Assembly (NCBI GenBank): GCA_031411695.1
Contig: JANOBO010000188.1
Location: forward strand, 1-56,588
Length of the DNA: 56,588 nt
Direction: 5' to 3'
Source: JAIBCL01 sp031411695
Lineage (GTDB): Bacteria > Verrucomicrobiota > Verrucomicrobiia > Verrucomicrobiales > Verrucomicrobiaceae
Positions 17,864-26,092 of this stretch are shown here, in pieces; the first letter of the stretch is position 1; every line of letters begins with the position of its first letter. The translations under genes were made by a program, and so were the position numbers. The notes under the pieces were generated by a model. The model saw only the letters and a list, made by a program, of their open reading frames with translations. It ran no database searches and was not told the DNA's origin.

Positions 17864-19078
17864 ATGAGTGCTTCTCTTGCTTCGGTGTCTTCGTTGCCGG
17901 TCCTGGTTCCATGCATCGCGCTTCCGGCGGAGGGGGATGACTTGGCGCTGACGCGGGTGCGGCAGGGAGATGTGATGGGGCTGCTGCGCGCGCTGGAGAC
18001 GGCGGTGGGGGAGAATGCGCCGACGTTTGTTTTGAAAAATGCTGCGGTGGGCTGGACGGGTGACATTGAGGGCTTTGCGGATTTGCAGCTCGTGGATGTG
18101 GGGGCGGATGCGGTGTCGGGCGCGCTGGAACTGGAGACGCGGTATGCGATGACGCGGATGAACTGGGCGGCGGTGATGGCGGACACGGAGCGGGCGGTGG
18201 CGGGTGAGCATTTCATCGCAACTCCGGCGGAGGTGCTGCGGGAGTTTGCCACATGCGTGCGTGAGGCGGCGCGGGAGGCGACGGCCGCACTGGCGGGTGA
18301 TGCGGTGCCGCTGCTGGCGGTGGAGCACTCGGACGCCGGGGAGGTGACGACGGTGCGCTTCCTGGGCATCTGGTTGGCGGCCGAGGGCGCTGCAGGCACG
18401 CTATCGGCGACGGAGCCCTGCATCCTGCTGGACGCGGAGGCAGAAGGGCGCGGCCTGCGCGAGGTGGTGATGAGCGCGGCGATGCTGGCGATGGTCTTTC
18501 AAGGAACGGCGACGGCGGGCGAGGCGCGGCAGGCGGTGCCGCAGAAGGCTTCGTGGCTGGCATCCCTCTTCGGTGGCGGTGGTGGCGAGCGATTGGGCCG
18601 GGGCGAGGTGCTGAAGGTGACCTCGCAAAAACTGGTGCAGGCACCGCCGCGGATTTACCGTCAGGTTTTGGACAATGCGGGCGCGGGCCGGCTGAAGGTG
18701 GTGGTGGATATCGCGGACCAGCGTGCCTATCTGGTGCGCGGCGGGCAAGTGGCGTTTGAGACGCCGATCTCATCCGCGCAGTCCGGCCGCTGGACGCCGC
18801 GTGGCACGTTCTCGATCACGGAAAAGGTGCGCAGCGGGAAGATGTCCACCATTTATCACTGCCCGCTGCCGGGCTGGATGCGGGTGGGCGAGACGGCGGT
18901 GGGGATGCACGAGGGAATGCTGCCTGGCTATCCAGCCTCGCACGGCTGCATCCGCATGCCGATCGAGGCGGCGCATTTTATTTTCGATCACGCGCCGAGC
19001 GGGACGACGGTGCAGATCGTGGATCAATGGTCGCCACCGGCGGAGCCGCCGCAAGGAACGATGGTGGCGCAGAATTGA
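17864..19078 (+). CDS. L,D-transpeptidase (YkuD domain) with novel N-terminal domain
   Basis: The 404-residue protein has a C-terminal YkuD domain (about 277-386) with the catalytic motif SHGCIRMP (His360, Gly361, Cys362) and the preceding conserved GMHEG. Such enzymes make 3-3 crosslinks in peptidoglycan or attach proteins to it. Residues 1-250 form a domain I do not recognise, and a Gly-rich linker (FGGGGGERLG) joins the two. I see no convincing signal peptide, which is odd for a periplasmic enzyme; the true export route or start may differ. ATG 17864 is used. It stands alone between the small-gene run and convergent genes. Confidence 0.85.
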   Translation: MSASLASVSSLPVLVPCIALPAEGDDLALTRVRQGDVMGLLRALETAVGENAPTFVLKNAAVGWTGDIEGFADLQLVDVGADAVSGALELETRYAMTRMNWAAVMADTERAVAGEHFIATPAEVLREFATCVREAAREATAALAGDAVPLLAVEHSDAGEVTTVRFLGIWLAAEGAAGTLSATEPCILLDAEAEGRGLREVVMSAAMLAMVFQGTATAGEARQAVPQKASWLASLFGGGGGERLGRGEVLKVTSQKLVQAPPRIYRQVLDNAGAGRLKVVVDIADQRAYLVRGGQVAFETPISSAQSGRWTPRGTFSITEKVRSGKMSTIYHCPLPGWMRVGETAVGMHEGMLPGYPASHGCIRMPIEAAHFIFDHAPSGTTVQIVDQWSPPAEPPQGTMVAQN

Positions 19079-19178
19079 GGGGGGGAGAATGTCGGATGTG
19101 CGATGGCGGATGGCGGAAAGGGCGGCGGGTGGTCGAATGGGCTGCACTTTCGCGCTGCGGGGTGACCGATGGAGGCAC

Positions 19179-19240
19179 CGGGAGTGAAAGGTCCCGCTTT
19201 GACGTTTGCATTTTTTTGCGCCCGCTTGAGTTTTTTTGCG
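19179..19240 (+). terminator. T-rich spacer between convergent genes, weak terminator
   Basis: A 5-bp hairpin CGGGA/TCCCG (19179-19183 with 19192-19196) is followed, after a gap, by two T7 tracts. The 10-mer TTTTTTTGCG occurs exactly twice (19211-19220 and 19231-19240). The spacing from hairpin to T-tract is poor for a canonical terminator, but the region separates two convergent genes. Confidence 0.3.
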
Positions 19241-19256
19241 GCGACCTCAGCCGCGG

Positions 19257-20516
19257 TCACGCTCCGCCAATGGCGTCGAGGACGGCGCGGGCAGCGCGGT
19301 CGCCGCTGAGGAGGGCGCCATTGATGGAGACGTCCTCGCAATAGTCGCCGCATTGATAAAGGCCGGGGGCGATGAGGGGCAGCGGGGGTGCATCGCCGAC
19401 GTGAAGCTGGCGGCCTTCGGGCTGCGCATTGCGAATCTGATAGGTGCGCAGGTGCCGCCAATGATGCGCGATGGGGCCGAACCAAGCGCACATCTGCTCG
19501 CGCACGACGCTTTCCAGCTCGCCACTGGAGGGTGCGCCGAGGATGGAGGCGCAGATGAGGCGCTGGCCGGGCGGCGCGTAGTGCGGTGAGATGTTTGAGA
19601 GGATGCAGGCGTGGTTCACGGGGCCGCGGCCATCGCCATCGAGGCAGAGGATGGCATCGGTGCGCAGGGGCTGATCCGTGGCGAAGTACATGCACGTGAG
19701 GGAGCGTGACGGGGGCATCTTCGTCGGACCGGTGTGCGGCAGCAGGCGCACGGCCATGTCCTCACTGGTGGCCAGGATGATGTGGGGCGCCTTGATGACC
19801 TCGCCGCTATCAAGCGTGACCTCGCCGGGGGCCACGGCGGTGACGGGGCTGTTGTAGATGACGGAGCCGGCCGGCAGCGCGGCGGCCATTTGATCCGGGA
19901 TGGCCTGCATGCCGCGCGCAGGCAATGCGGAGCCGCCACGGTCAAACATGGCGAAGAGAAAGACGAACATGCGGGAGGAGGTGCGCAGATCTTTCTCCGT
20001 GAAGATGCCGCCGAAGAAGGGACGGAAGAAGCGGTCGATGAAGAGATCGCTGAAGCCGTAGTCACGGAGAAAATCCTCGGTGGTCTGCTCCTTCATCGCG
20101 CGGGGGACTTCCTTGGTGCCGAAGACTTCCTTGCGCAGCAGGAGCGTGAACCATTTGTCACGCCACGGCACGAGGCTGTCGTGCAGCCGGCGGAAGGCCT
20201 GCTGCGGATGGTGGAAGGGATCGGCGAGCCGACGGAATGCGCCAGCATGGAAGACATCGGCGCCGCGGAAGAAGGGCTTCAGGTCGAGTGCGTCGTAGTC
20301 GAGGAGCTTCTTCGCCATTGGATAGGCGGGGAGGAAAACTTGGAAGCCGCGGTCGAGCAGAAAGCCATCCACCTCATCGGTGCGGACGCGGCCGCCAGGA
20401 GCGCCGGACGCCTCATGTAGCGTGAAGCGCAGGCCCGCCTTCGCCAGTCTGCGCGCGCACGCCAGGCCCGACAAACCTGCGCCAACGATGATGATGTCGG
20501 GATTTGCTCCGCTCAT
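19257..20516 (-). CDS. FAD-dependent amine oxidase/phytoene desaturase-family oxidoreductase
   Basis: The 419-residue flavoprotein opens with a dinucleotide-binding loop (DIIIVGAGLSGLACARRL, residues 7-24) and the following acidic end (TLHEASGAPGGRVRTDE). It closes with the family's C-terminal FAD contact (GLYQCGDYCEDVSINGALLSG). The middle region ERFF/FGGIF type is that of the amine oxidase/protoporphyrinogen oxidase/carotenoid desaturase superfamily. The natural substrate is unclear. Start ATG 20516 (MSGANPDIII) places the FAD loop at the N-terminus; longer frames add unrelated residues. It lies 82 bp downstream of the sugar transferase gene on the same strand. Confidence 0.85.
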   Translation of the reverse strand: MSGANPDIIIVGAGLSGLACARRLAKAGLRFTLHEASGAPGGRVRTDEVDGFLLDRGFQVFLPAYPMAKKLLDYDALDLKPFFRGADVFHAGAFRRLADPFHHPQQAFRRLHDSLVPWRDKWFTLLLRKEVFGTKEVPRAMKEQTTEDFLRDYGFSDLFIDRFFRPFFGGIFTEKDLRTSSRMFVFLFAMFDRGGSALPARGMQAIPDQMAAALPAGSVIYNSPVTAVAPGEVTLDSGEVIKAPHIILATSEDMAVRLLPHTGPTKMPPSRSLTCMYFATDQPLRTDAILCLDGDGRGPVNHACILSNISPHYAPPGQRLICASILGAPSSGELESVVREQMCAWFGPIAHHWRHLRTYQIRNAQPEGRQLHVGDAPPLPLIAPGLYQCGDYCEDVSINGALLSGDRAARAVLDAIGGA

Positions 20517-20598
20517 TCCGAAAACCACTCTGTGTGCGGCGTGTGACGATTGCAAGCGCGAGGGGCTCGACCCTGCAAGTTCCCGCGTGTGATCTGCG

Positions 20599-21993
20599 CT
20601 ACGAGGCGCCGGAGCCGCGCATGACGGCGGGCAGCGTGCGCGCGAGGATTTGCAGATCCAGCCAGAGCGACCAGTTGTCGATGTACTTAAGATCGAGCGC
20701 CACCCAGTCATCGAAGCTGGAGATGGCATTGCGGCCGCTGATCTGCCAGAGACAGGTGAGGCCTGGCTTCACGCTGAGCCGACGGCGCTGCGCACTTTTT
20801 TCAATGCGCTGGATTTCATAAACGGGAAGCGGCCGTGGGCCGACAAGGCTCATCTCACCGCGGATGACATTCAGCAACTGCGGCAGCTCATCCATGCTGG
20901 TGCGCCGCAGCCAGGAGCCGAAGGAGAAGATGCGCGGGTCGTTTTTGATCTTGAAGACGGGCCCGCTCATTTCATTGCGCGCTTCCAACTGCTCCCGCCG
21001 CGCCTCCGCATCGGTGTGCATGGTGCGGAACTTCCACATGCGGAAGGCCTTCCCATATCGTCCCGACCTTTCCTGGCGGAAGAAAACCGGCCCATTTGAT
21101 GAGAGCCGGATGCCCGCCACCGCCACCAGCCAGACGGGAGCGCTTAGCACCAGAAGCACCAGCGCGCCGAGACGATCGATGATGTCCTTTGCCCACAGCG
21201 ACCACGATATTTGCGGTGTGCTGTGGAAGACGAGCATGAGCTTCCCGCCCAGCATGTCGAAGGTCGGCCGCGCGATGGCCGTCTGGAAAAAGTCAGACGC
21301 GATCCATGCTTCCACGCCCTCGGTTTCGCAGGCTTGCACGGCTTCCTCGATGCGGCTGAAATGCACATGCTGAGCCGCGAAGATGATGCGGCTCACCGCT
21401 CCGTTACGCATCGCGGTGGTGAGTTCCTCCAGCGGGCACGAGGTGATGTCGATCTGCCCGATGATCTGGATCTCCGCTTTCTGATCATCGGTCATCCCGT
21501 CCAAAAGACGCTGCGTATCACCCGGCGTGCCAGCGAGGAGCACCCGCTCCCGGGAGCCGCCGCTCACCAGCCGCCTTTTCACAAACCTGCGCTGCCAGAA
21601 CTCGCGCGACATGAGCAGCAATGCGGAAAGCGGCACGGCGATCAGGACGACGGACCGGCTCGGCACCTGCCAGCGGAAGAAGACCACGAAGGCTCCCACG
21701 ATCATGCCCACGCCCACGAGCGCCTCAAACAACTGCCGCAGCGACTGACGCTGGGTTTTGTTCAGGATGTTGTTGTAAAAACCGCGCGCTTCCAGCACGA
21801 TGGGCGTGAACGGCACGATGACAGCCATCACCCAAAACAGCTCCGCAAACGGTGCCACGACCTCCAGATCCGGGAACATGGGCTGGAGCACCCTGGAGCG
21901 AAGAAAGTGCCCCGCCCACATCGCCACCGCCAGCAGGGCGCTGTCCACCAGTTCGGTGAGCTGCAAATTGATCTCCTGTTTTCGACCCAGCAT
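20599..21993 (-). CDS. exopolysaccharide polyprenyl glycosylphosphotransferase (WbaP/WcaJ type)
   Basis: The 464-residue membrane enzyme transfers a sugar-1-phosphate to undecaprenyl phosphate, the first step of exopolysaccharide or O-antigen repeat synthesis. The N-terminal part has about four membrane helices and a CoA-binding-like region. The C-terminal catalytic domain (about 270-464) starts with a membrane-associated helix and holds the family motifs GPVFFRQERSG, MWKFRTMH, DELPQLLNVIRGEMSLVGPRP and KPGLTCLWQISGRN. The start at 21993 is 58 bp from the divergent aroD start, across an AT-rich promoter. No other glycan genes adjoin it here. Confidence 0.93.
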   Translation of the reverse strand: MLGRKQEINLQLTELVDSALLAVAMWAGHFLRSRVLQPMFPDLEVVAPFAELFWVMAVIVPFTPIVLEARGFYNNILNKTQRQSLRQLFEALVGVGMIVGAFVVFFRWQVPSRSVVLIAVPLSALLLMSREFWQRRFVKRRLVSGGSRERVLLAGTPGDTQRLLDGMTDDQKAEIQIIGQIDITSCPLEELTTAMRNGAVSRIIFAAQHVHFSRIEEAVQACETEGVEAWIASDFFQTAIARPTFDMLGGKLMLVFHSTPQISWSLWAKDIIDRLGALVLLVLSAPVWLVAVAGIRLSSNGPVFFRQERSGRYGKAFRMWKFRTMHTDAEARREQLEARNEMSGPVFKIKNDPRIFSFGSWLRRTSMDELPQLLNVIRGEMSLVGPRPLPVYEIQRIEKSAQRRRLSVKPGLTCLWQISGRNAISSFDDWVALDLKYIDNWSLWLDLQILARTLPAVMRGSGAS

Positions 21994-22051
21994 GACTTGG
22001 ACTCAGTTTACTCGATATTAAAGTTACATTAAATTATACTCGTTCTAATAA
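21994..22051. promoter_or_regulatory. divergent promoter region, sugar transferase / aroD
   Basis: This 58-bp spacer is unusually AT-rich for the window. On the plus strand a -10-like TATACT (22035-22040) lies 17 bp after TCGATA (22012-22017), which predicts a start a few bases before the aroD ATG. On the minus strand the overlapping sequence reads a perfect TATAAT (22038-22033). The two promoters would share the same AT core, so polymerase binding may be mutually exclusive. Confidence 0.5.
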
Positions 22052-22750
22052 ATGCCACAACTTGTTTCTTCCAAAAACCTGCTCATGTCCTCCCGCCCGC
22101 TCGCCGTCGGGGTGGTCAGCGCGGCGGAAACCCTTGCCGCGCTGCCCATTGATCTGGCCGCGAGCTGCGATGCGGTGGAGCTCCGGCTGGATTTGATCAA
22201 CCTTCCTGCGGCGGACGTGCGTGCGCTTGCTGCCGCCATCAGCGTGCCCATTTTGTTGACGGCGCGCCACCCGGCCGAGGGTGGTCAGGGTTCGGAGAGT
22301 GCGGACGAGCGCGCCGCATTGATCGCGCCGTTGATCGACCTTGCCGCGCTCATCGACATCGAGCTTCGAAGCGTGGCGCAGATGAAGCCACTCGTCGAAG
22401 CGGCGCGCGCGCGGGGCGTGCCCATCGTCGGTTCGTTTCACGATTTTCAGGCCACGCCGTCGGACGAGGTGCTCGAAGGCGCGATCTCGTTCGCTGAGAA
22501 TTTCGGCATCGACACGGTGAAGATCGCCGCCTTCATCAACTCGCCGGACGACCTGCTGCGGATGGCAAAACTCGTCACGACGAAGCGTCGGTTGCGCATT
22601 TCGGTGATGGGAATGGGCCCGTGGGGCCGCGTATCGCGATTGCTGCTTGCAAAGTGCGGCTCGCTGCTCAACTACGGCTTCCTCGGTGACTCGAACGCGC
22701 CCGGCCAATGGCCTGCTGCGCAGCTCAAGTCCCTGCTCGCAGAAATCTGA
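22052..22750 (+). CDS. aroD: 3-dehydroquinate dehydratase, type I
   Basis: The 232-residue enzyme dehydrates 3-dehydroquinate to 3-dehydroshikimate in the shikimate pathway through a Schiff base. The type I hallmarks are present: ELRLD (Glu43), SFHDF with the general acid/base His130, and VKIA with the Schiff-base Lys157, then MGPWGRVSR. Size matches the family. ATG 22052 is used; ATG 22085 (MSSRPLAVG) is also plausible. The stop overlaps the next gene's start as TGATG, so the two are translationally coupled although their pathways differ. Confidence 0.95.
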   Translation: MPQLVSSKNLLMSSRPLAVGVVSAAETLAALPIDLAASCDAVELRLDLINLPAADVRALAAAISVPILLTARHPAEGGQGSESADERAALIAPLIDLAALIDIELRSVAQMKPLVEAARARGVPIVGSFHDFQATPSDEVLEGAISFAENFGIDTVKIAAFINSPDDLLRMAKLVTTKRRLRISVMGMGPWGRVSRLLLAKCGSLLNYGFLGDSNAPGQWPAAQLKSLLAEI

Positions 22751-23823
22751 TGCCCGCCAATCGCCCCCACATGCTTGTTTCCTCAAGTCGGCCCCTCGCC
22801 TGGCTGCTGATTTTCTCCTTTCTCCTTCCGCTTTCCTCGTGCAACGACCCTGAAAAGGAGGCGCGCCTCAAATGGCGGGAGGAAGAGGCCAGCGCAAAGG
22901 AGATCGACCTTATCAAGCGCGAGCAGAAGGTCGCCGCCGAGCGCGGTGCCATCGAATCCCTGCAGGCGCAGATCGTCCAGCGTGAGCAGCAGGCCGAGGC
23001 CCTGCGCATCCAGCTCACCGCCGAGGTGGAGAAAACAAAGCGCGTGCGCCGTGAGCTCGAGATCAAGCAGCTCCGCGGCCCCGTCCCCTCCGTCACCGCT
23101 GAGCGGGCCATCGTCATCGACGTGCAGAGCAACGATGTGCTGTGGGAGAAGAACGCGGACAAGCGAGGGCCCATCGCCAGCACGCAGAAGCTGCTTACCG
23201 CGCTCGTCATCGTGGAAGGCGGCGACCTCGACAACATCGTGACCATCGAGCAGCGGGACACCGTTTGCGCGCCGGTGCGCATCGGCTTGAAGGCCGGCCA
23301 GGAATACACGCGGCGCAATCTATTGACCGCCCTGCTCGTGAAGAGCTCCAACGACATCGCGCAGGCACTTGCGCGTGACAACGCGGGCTCGCTCGAAGCC
23401 TTCGCCGAGAAGATGAACGCGCGCGCCGCAAAGCTCGGCTTGCAAAACTCCTTCTTCGTCAATCCGCATGGCCTTCCCTCCGTCGGCGAGCAACCGGAGC
23501 AGTATTCCACGGCGCGCGATTTATCGGAGATCGCGAAGACCGTGGACAAGCTGCCCGATGTCCGCGCGATGGTGCGCTTGAAGAGCTTCAAGTTCGAGAT
23601 GCCGCCGAAGGGGACCGTCGTGCTCGAAAACACCAACCGCGTGCTGCGTGGGAGCGCGTATTGCGACGGCATGAAGACGGGCTTCACCGAGGCCGCCGGG
23701 TATTGCCTCGTGGCCAGCGGCGAGAAGAACGGGAAGCGCCGTATCGTAGTCGTGTTGAACGACACGTCGGGGAGCGTGTGGAAGGACGCGGAGGCGCTCC
23801 TCGAGTGGGCCTTCAAGGCCTAG
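22750..23823 (+). CDS. D-alanyl-D-alanine carboxypeptidase lipoprotein (peptidase S11)
   Basis: The 357-residue protein trims the terminal D-Ala of peptidoglycan stem peptides. It is a predicted lipoprotein (signal segment, lipobox LSSC with Cys31), then a long charged coiled coil (about 35-110), then the S11 penicillin-binding domain with STQK (144-147), SSN (199-201) and KTG (309-311). The coiled-coil spacer between the lipid anchor and the catalytic domain is unusual for DacA-type enzymes, which use a C-terminal amphipathic helix. It is coupled to aroD (TGATG) and its last 4 bp overlap the convergent thiS. Confidence 0.92.
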   Translation: MPANRPHMLVSSSRPLAWLLIFSFLLPLSSCNDPEKEARLKWREEEASAKEIDLIKREQKVAAERGAIESLQAQIVQREQQAEALRIQLTAEVEKTKRVRRELEIKQLRGPVPSVTAERAIVIDVQSNDVLWEKNADKRGPIASTQKLLTALVIVEGGDLDNIVTIEQRDTVCAPVRIGLKAGQEYTRRNLLTALLVKSSNDIAQALARDNAGSLEAFAEKMNARAAKLGLQNSFFVNPHGLPSVGEQPEQYSTARDLSEIAKTVDKLPDVRAMVRLKSFKFEMPPKGTVVLENTNRVLRGSAYCDGMKTGFTEAAGYCLVASGEKNGKRRIVVVLNDTSGSVWKDAEALLEWAFKA

Positions 23824-24020
23824 CCGCCCGCCGTCACCTGCACGATCTCGATTACATCGCCGTCGCTGAGCGCCGCGCCCGTAATCTCGCGTGGAAAAAG
23901 AGCGCGTTGATTGTGCTCCACCACCACAGGCTTCCCGCCGAGGCCGATTTGCTCAAGCAGCGCGCCCAGCGTGCTCACTTCCGCGCATTCCCGTTTCTCT
24001 CCGTTCAGTGTGATCGTCAT
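23820..24020 (-). CDS. thiS: sulfur carrier protein ThiS
   Basis: The 66-residue ubiquitin-like protein ends in the required Gly-Gly (QVTAGG), which is adenylated and thiocarboxylated to donate sulfur to the thiazole ring of thiamine. MTITLNGEKRE and GDVIEIVQ are typical of the family. It lies 12 bp after thiH on the same strand. The stop overlaps the end of the carboxypeptidase gene on the other strand by 4 bp. No thiG, its usual partner, is nearby. Confidence 0.93.
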   Translation of the reverse strand: MTITLNGEKRECAEVSTLGALLEQIGLGGKPVVVEHNQRALFPREITGAALSDGDVIEIVQVTAGG

Positions 24021-24032
24021 CGCAAATTCAGC

Positions 24033-25169
24033 TCAAGCAGCCAGGGGTTCGAGAATGGAAGGGTCCCAGTCTTTCCACACGGGATCCATCCCCTGCGAGG
24101 CCAGCATCCGCGTCACGTCCTCGACCGAGCGATCATCCGCGATGCCGAACTGCCCCTCTGCCTTCTCGCATCCGGCGCGCTCGTTCATCTCCACGCGTCT
24201 GCCGCGCACCGTGAGGTGCAGGTCGTCATTCCCCGCGCCCGTGTAGCCGCCGGGCTCCGTGTGGCTGCCCGCGCTCATCATCGTCACGCCCAGCGTGCAC
24301 AGTGCATCCCGCAAGGCCGCTGGCTCGCGCGTGCTCAGCACGATCCCCGCCTCTGGAAAGGTGATGCGGAACGCGCACAGCGTCTGCACCAGCGCCGCGT
24401 CCGGGAAATCCGTCAGCGGCGCGAAGCCGCCCGCCGCAGGACGCAGCCGTGGAAAGGCCACGGTGAAGACCGCCTTCCAGCAATGCTTGTACAAATGCTC
24501 CAGATGCGCGGCGAGCCGCAGCGCCTCCACCCGCCAGTCTGAGAGACCGAAGAGCGCGCCGATGCCGATGCGGCGGAACCCCGCCGCATAGCCGCGCTCC
24601 GCGCACGCCAGCCGCCAGTCAAAGTCCCGCTTCGGCCCGGCCGTGTGCATGTCGGCATACACCGCGCGGTCATACGTCTCCTGATAAACCACCAGCCCCT
24701 CGCATCCCGCTTCCACCATGCGCTTGTATTCCGGCGTCTCCATCGGCCCGACCTCGATGCCCACCGTCGGCACGCACTCGCGGATCGCCGCGATGCACGC
24801 CTCGATATACCCATCGCTGACGAAACGCGGATGCTCGCCCGCGACGAGCAGCACGTTGCGAAAACCCTGCGCCACGAGATGCTCCGCCTCACGCACCACC
24901 TGCTCCACGGACAAAGTCACGCGCAAGATGGGATTGTCCCGCGAGAAGCCGCAGTACTTGCAGTTGTTGATGCATTCGTTCGAGAGATAAAGCGGAGCGA
25001 AGAGCCGCATCGTCCTGCCGAAGTTCCGCCGCGTGATCGCGCGCGACTCGCGCGCCAGCGCCTCCATCTGTGCGGAGGTCTTCGGCTCCAGCAGCGTGGC
25101 AAAGCGCGCCATCAACGGCGACTTCCGCGCAGGCAGCGCGTCGAGAAGGGTGGTCAGGGGCTCCGACAT
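24033..25169 (-). CDS. thiH: 2-iminoacetate synthase ThiH (radical SAM)
   Basis: The 378-residue radical SAM enzyme cleaves tyrosine to make dehydroglycine for thiazole synthesis in anaerobic-type thiamine biosynthesis. The cluster motif is Cys66-x3-Cys70-x2-Cys73 (NECINNCKYCGF). The ThiH/BATS C-terminal part includes MMSAGSHTEPGGY and the region around QFGIADDRS. ATG 25169 gives a normal length. thiS follows by 12 bp. No TPP riboswitch could be seen upstream. The choice of ThiH rather than the oxidase ThiO suggests an oxygen-independent route. Confidence 0.95.
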   Translation of the reverse strand: MSEPLTTLLDALPARKSPLMARFATLLEPKTSAQMEALARESRAITRRNFGRTMRLFAPLYLSNECINNCKYCGFSRDNPILRVTLSVEQVVREAEHLVAQGFRNVLLVAGEHPRFVSDGYIEACIAAIRECVPTVGIEVGPMETPEYKRMVEAGCEGLVVYQETYDRAVYADMHTAGPKRDFDWRLACAERGYAAGFRRIGIGALFGLSDWRVEALRLAAHLEHLYKHCWKAVFTVAFPRLRPAAGGFAPLTDFPDAALVQTLCAFRITFPEAGIVLSTREPAALRDALCTLGVTMMSAGSHTEPGGYTGAGNDDLHLTVRGRRVEMNERAGCEKAEGQFGIADDRSVEDVTRMLASQGMDPVWKDWDPSILEPLAA

Positions 25170-25245
25170 CAGCCGACTTTTACTCCGCAGCAGGAGGGAT
25201 GCAAACCGTCAGCACGTCAGCCGCCGCAGGATACGCCCACGCGCC

Positions 25246-26073
25246 TCACCGGGCCGAGGACGTGCCCCCCGTGGTCGTCGTCGTACCGCCCGTGGTGGCC
25301 GTCGTGCCCCCCGTCGTCGCGGTGGTGCCGCCCGTCGTTGCGGTGGTGCCCCCGGTGTTCGTTCCCGCCGCCGCATTCGCAGTCGAGTTGGTGGCCGTCG
25401 TGGTCGTGCCATTGGTGAAGCCGTCCGTGGTGAGCTGCGTTTGGATCGTCGTCACCTCAGTGGCCACGGTGCGGTTGTTGTTGATGGCGTCTTCAGTCAG
25501 GCCGTCGTCCAGCGTCGCACGCAGGAAGCTCACGCCCGCCACGCCGATGTCGTTCGCGCTGCTGCTCCCGTATGGCAGATCCTTCTCGCTGTCGGCGGAT
25601 ACCGCGTAGCCTTTCAGCAGCTTCGCCACATAGATCGAGGAGTCCCCGCTGCGTGTCTCGATGTGCCGCAGGTCATTGGCCGAGCCGATCGCGAAAAACG
25701 TCGTCGTCGAGACCGTGTTCGCCGCTGTGGCGGACATCACCACCTTGCGGCTCTCACCCTTCACCGCCACGAACAGCTCGCCGAAGTTTGAATACGTGTA
25801 GAAGGTCTTCACACCGCCCGTCGTCAGCGTCAGGATCAGGCTGCCCGTGCCGCCTTGGATCGGCGCGATGTAGTAGCCGCCTTGATAGGGCCGGTAGTTG
25901 ATCGTCTCCCCGGCCACCTCGAAGGTCAGCTTGTAAACGGCCAGCGCGGATGAAGTCAGCGTGCTCGTCGTCGCCGTGGTCGTGGTTCCCGTCGTGGCCG
26001 TCGTCTGCGCCTGCAGCCCCGCCGATGAGAGGGACAAGAGAACGAAAAGAACCAGCCGCGAAAAATGCTTCAT
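25246..26073 (-). CDS. secreted Thr/Gly/Ala-rich protein with C-terminal 7-residue repeats
   Basis: The 275-residue protein has a signal peptide (MKHFSRLVLFVLLSLSSAGLQA), a Thr-rich spacer, a globular part (about 45-215) with VYKLTFEVAGETINYRPYQGGYY, and a C-terminal tail of GGTTATT repeats (about 240-270) encoded by 21-bp units. No family is recognised. The tail looks like a glycosylatable or surface-exposed linker. It lies alone upstream of thiH, separated by 76 bp. Repeat number could vary between strains. Confidence 0.7.
   Translation of the reverse strand: MKHFSRLVLFVLLSLSSAGLQAQTTATTGTTTTATTSTLTSSALAVYKLTFEVAGETINYRPYQGGYYIAPIQGGTGSLILTLTTGGVKTFYTYSNFGELFVAVKGESRKVVMSATAANTVSTTTFFAIGSANDLRHIETRSGDSSIYVAKLLKGYAVSADSEKDLPYGSSSANDIGVAGVSFLRATLDDGLTEDAINNNRTVATEVTTIQTQLTTDGFTNGTTTTATNSTANAAAGTNTGGTTATTGGTTATTGGTTATTGGTTTTTGGTSSAR
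25268..25370. repeat. 21-bp coding tandem repeat (GGTTATT)
   Basis: Read on the minus strand, about five units of 21 bp encode Gly-Gly-Thr-Thr-Ala-Thr-Thr with small variations, inside the 3' end of the secreted-protein gene. Units differ by synonymous or Ala/Thr changes, consistent with slippage or unequal recombination. Confidence 0.75.
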
Positions 26074-26092
26074 GCGGTTGCTATAACGCCTC

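Noticed and set aside
25170..25245. TPP riboswitch upstream of thiH
   Set aside because: The 76-bp spacer is too short and lacks the CUGAGA and ACCUGA-type conserved pieces.
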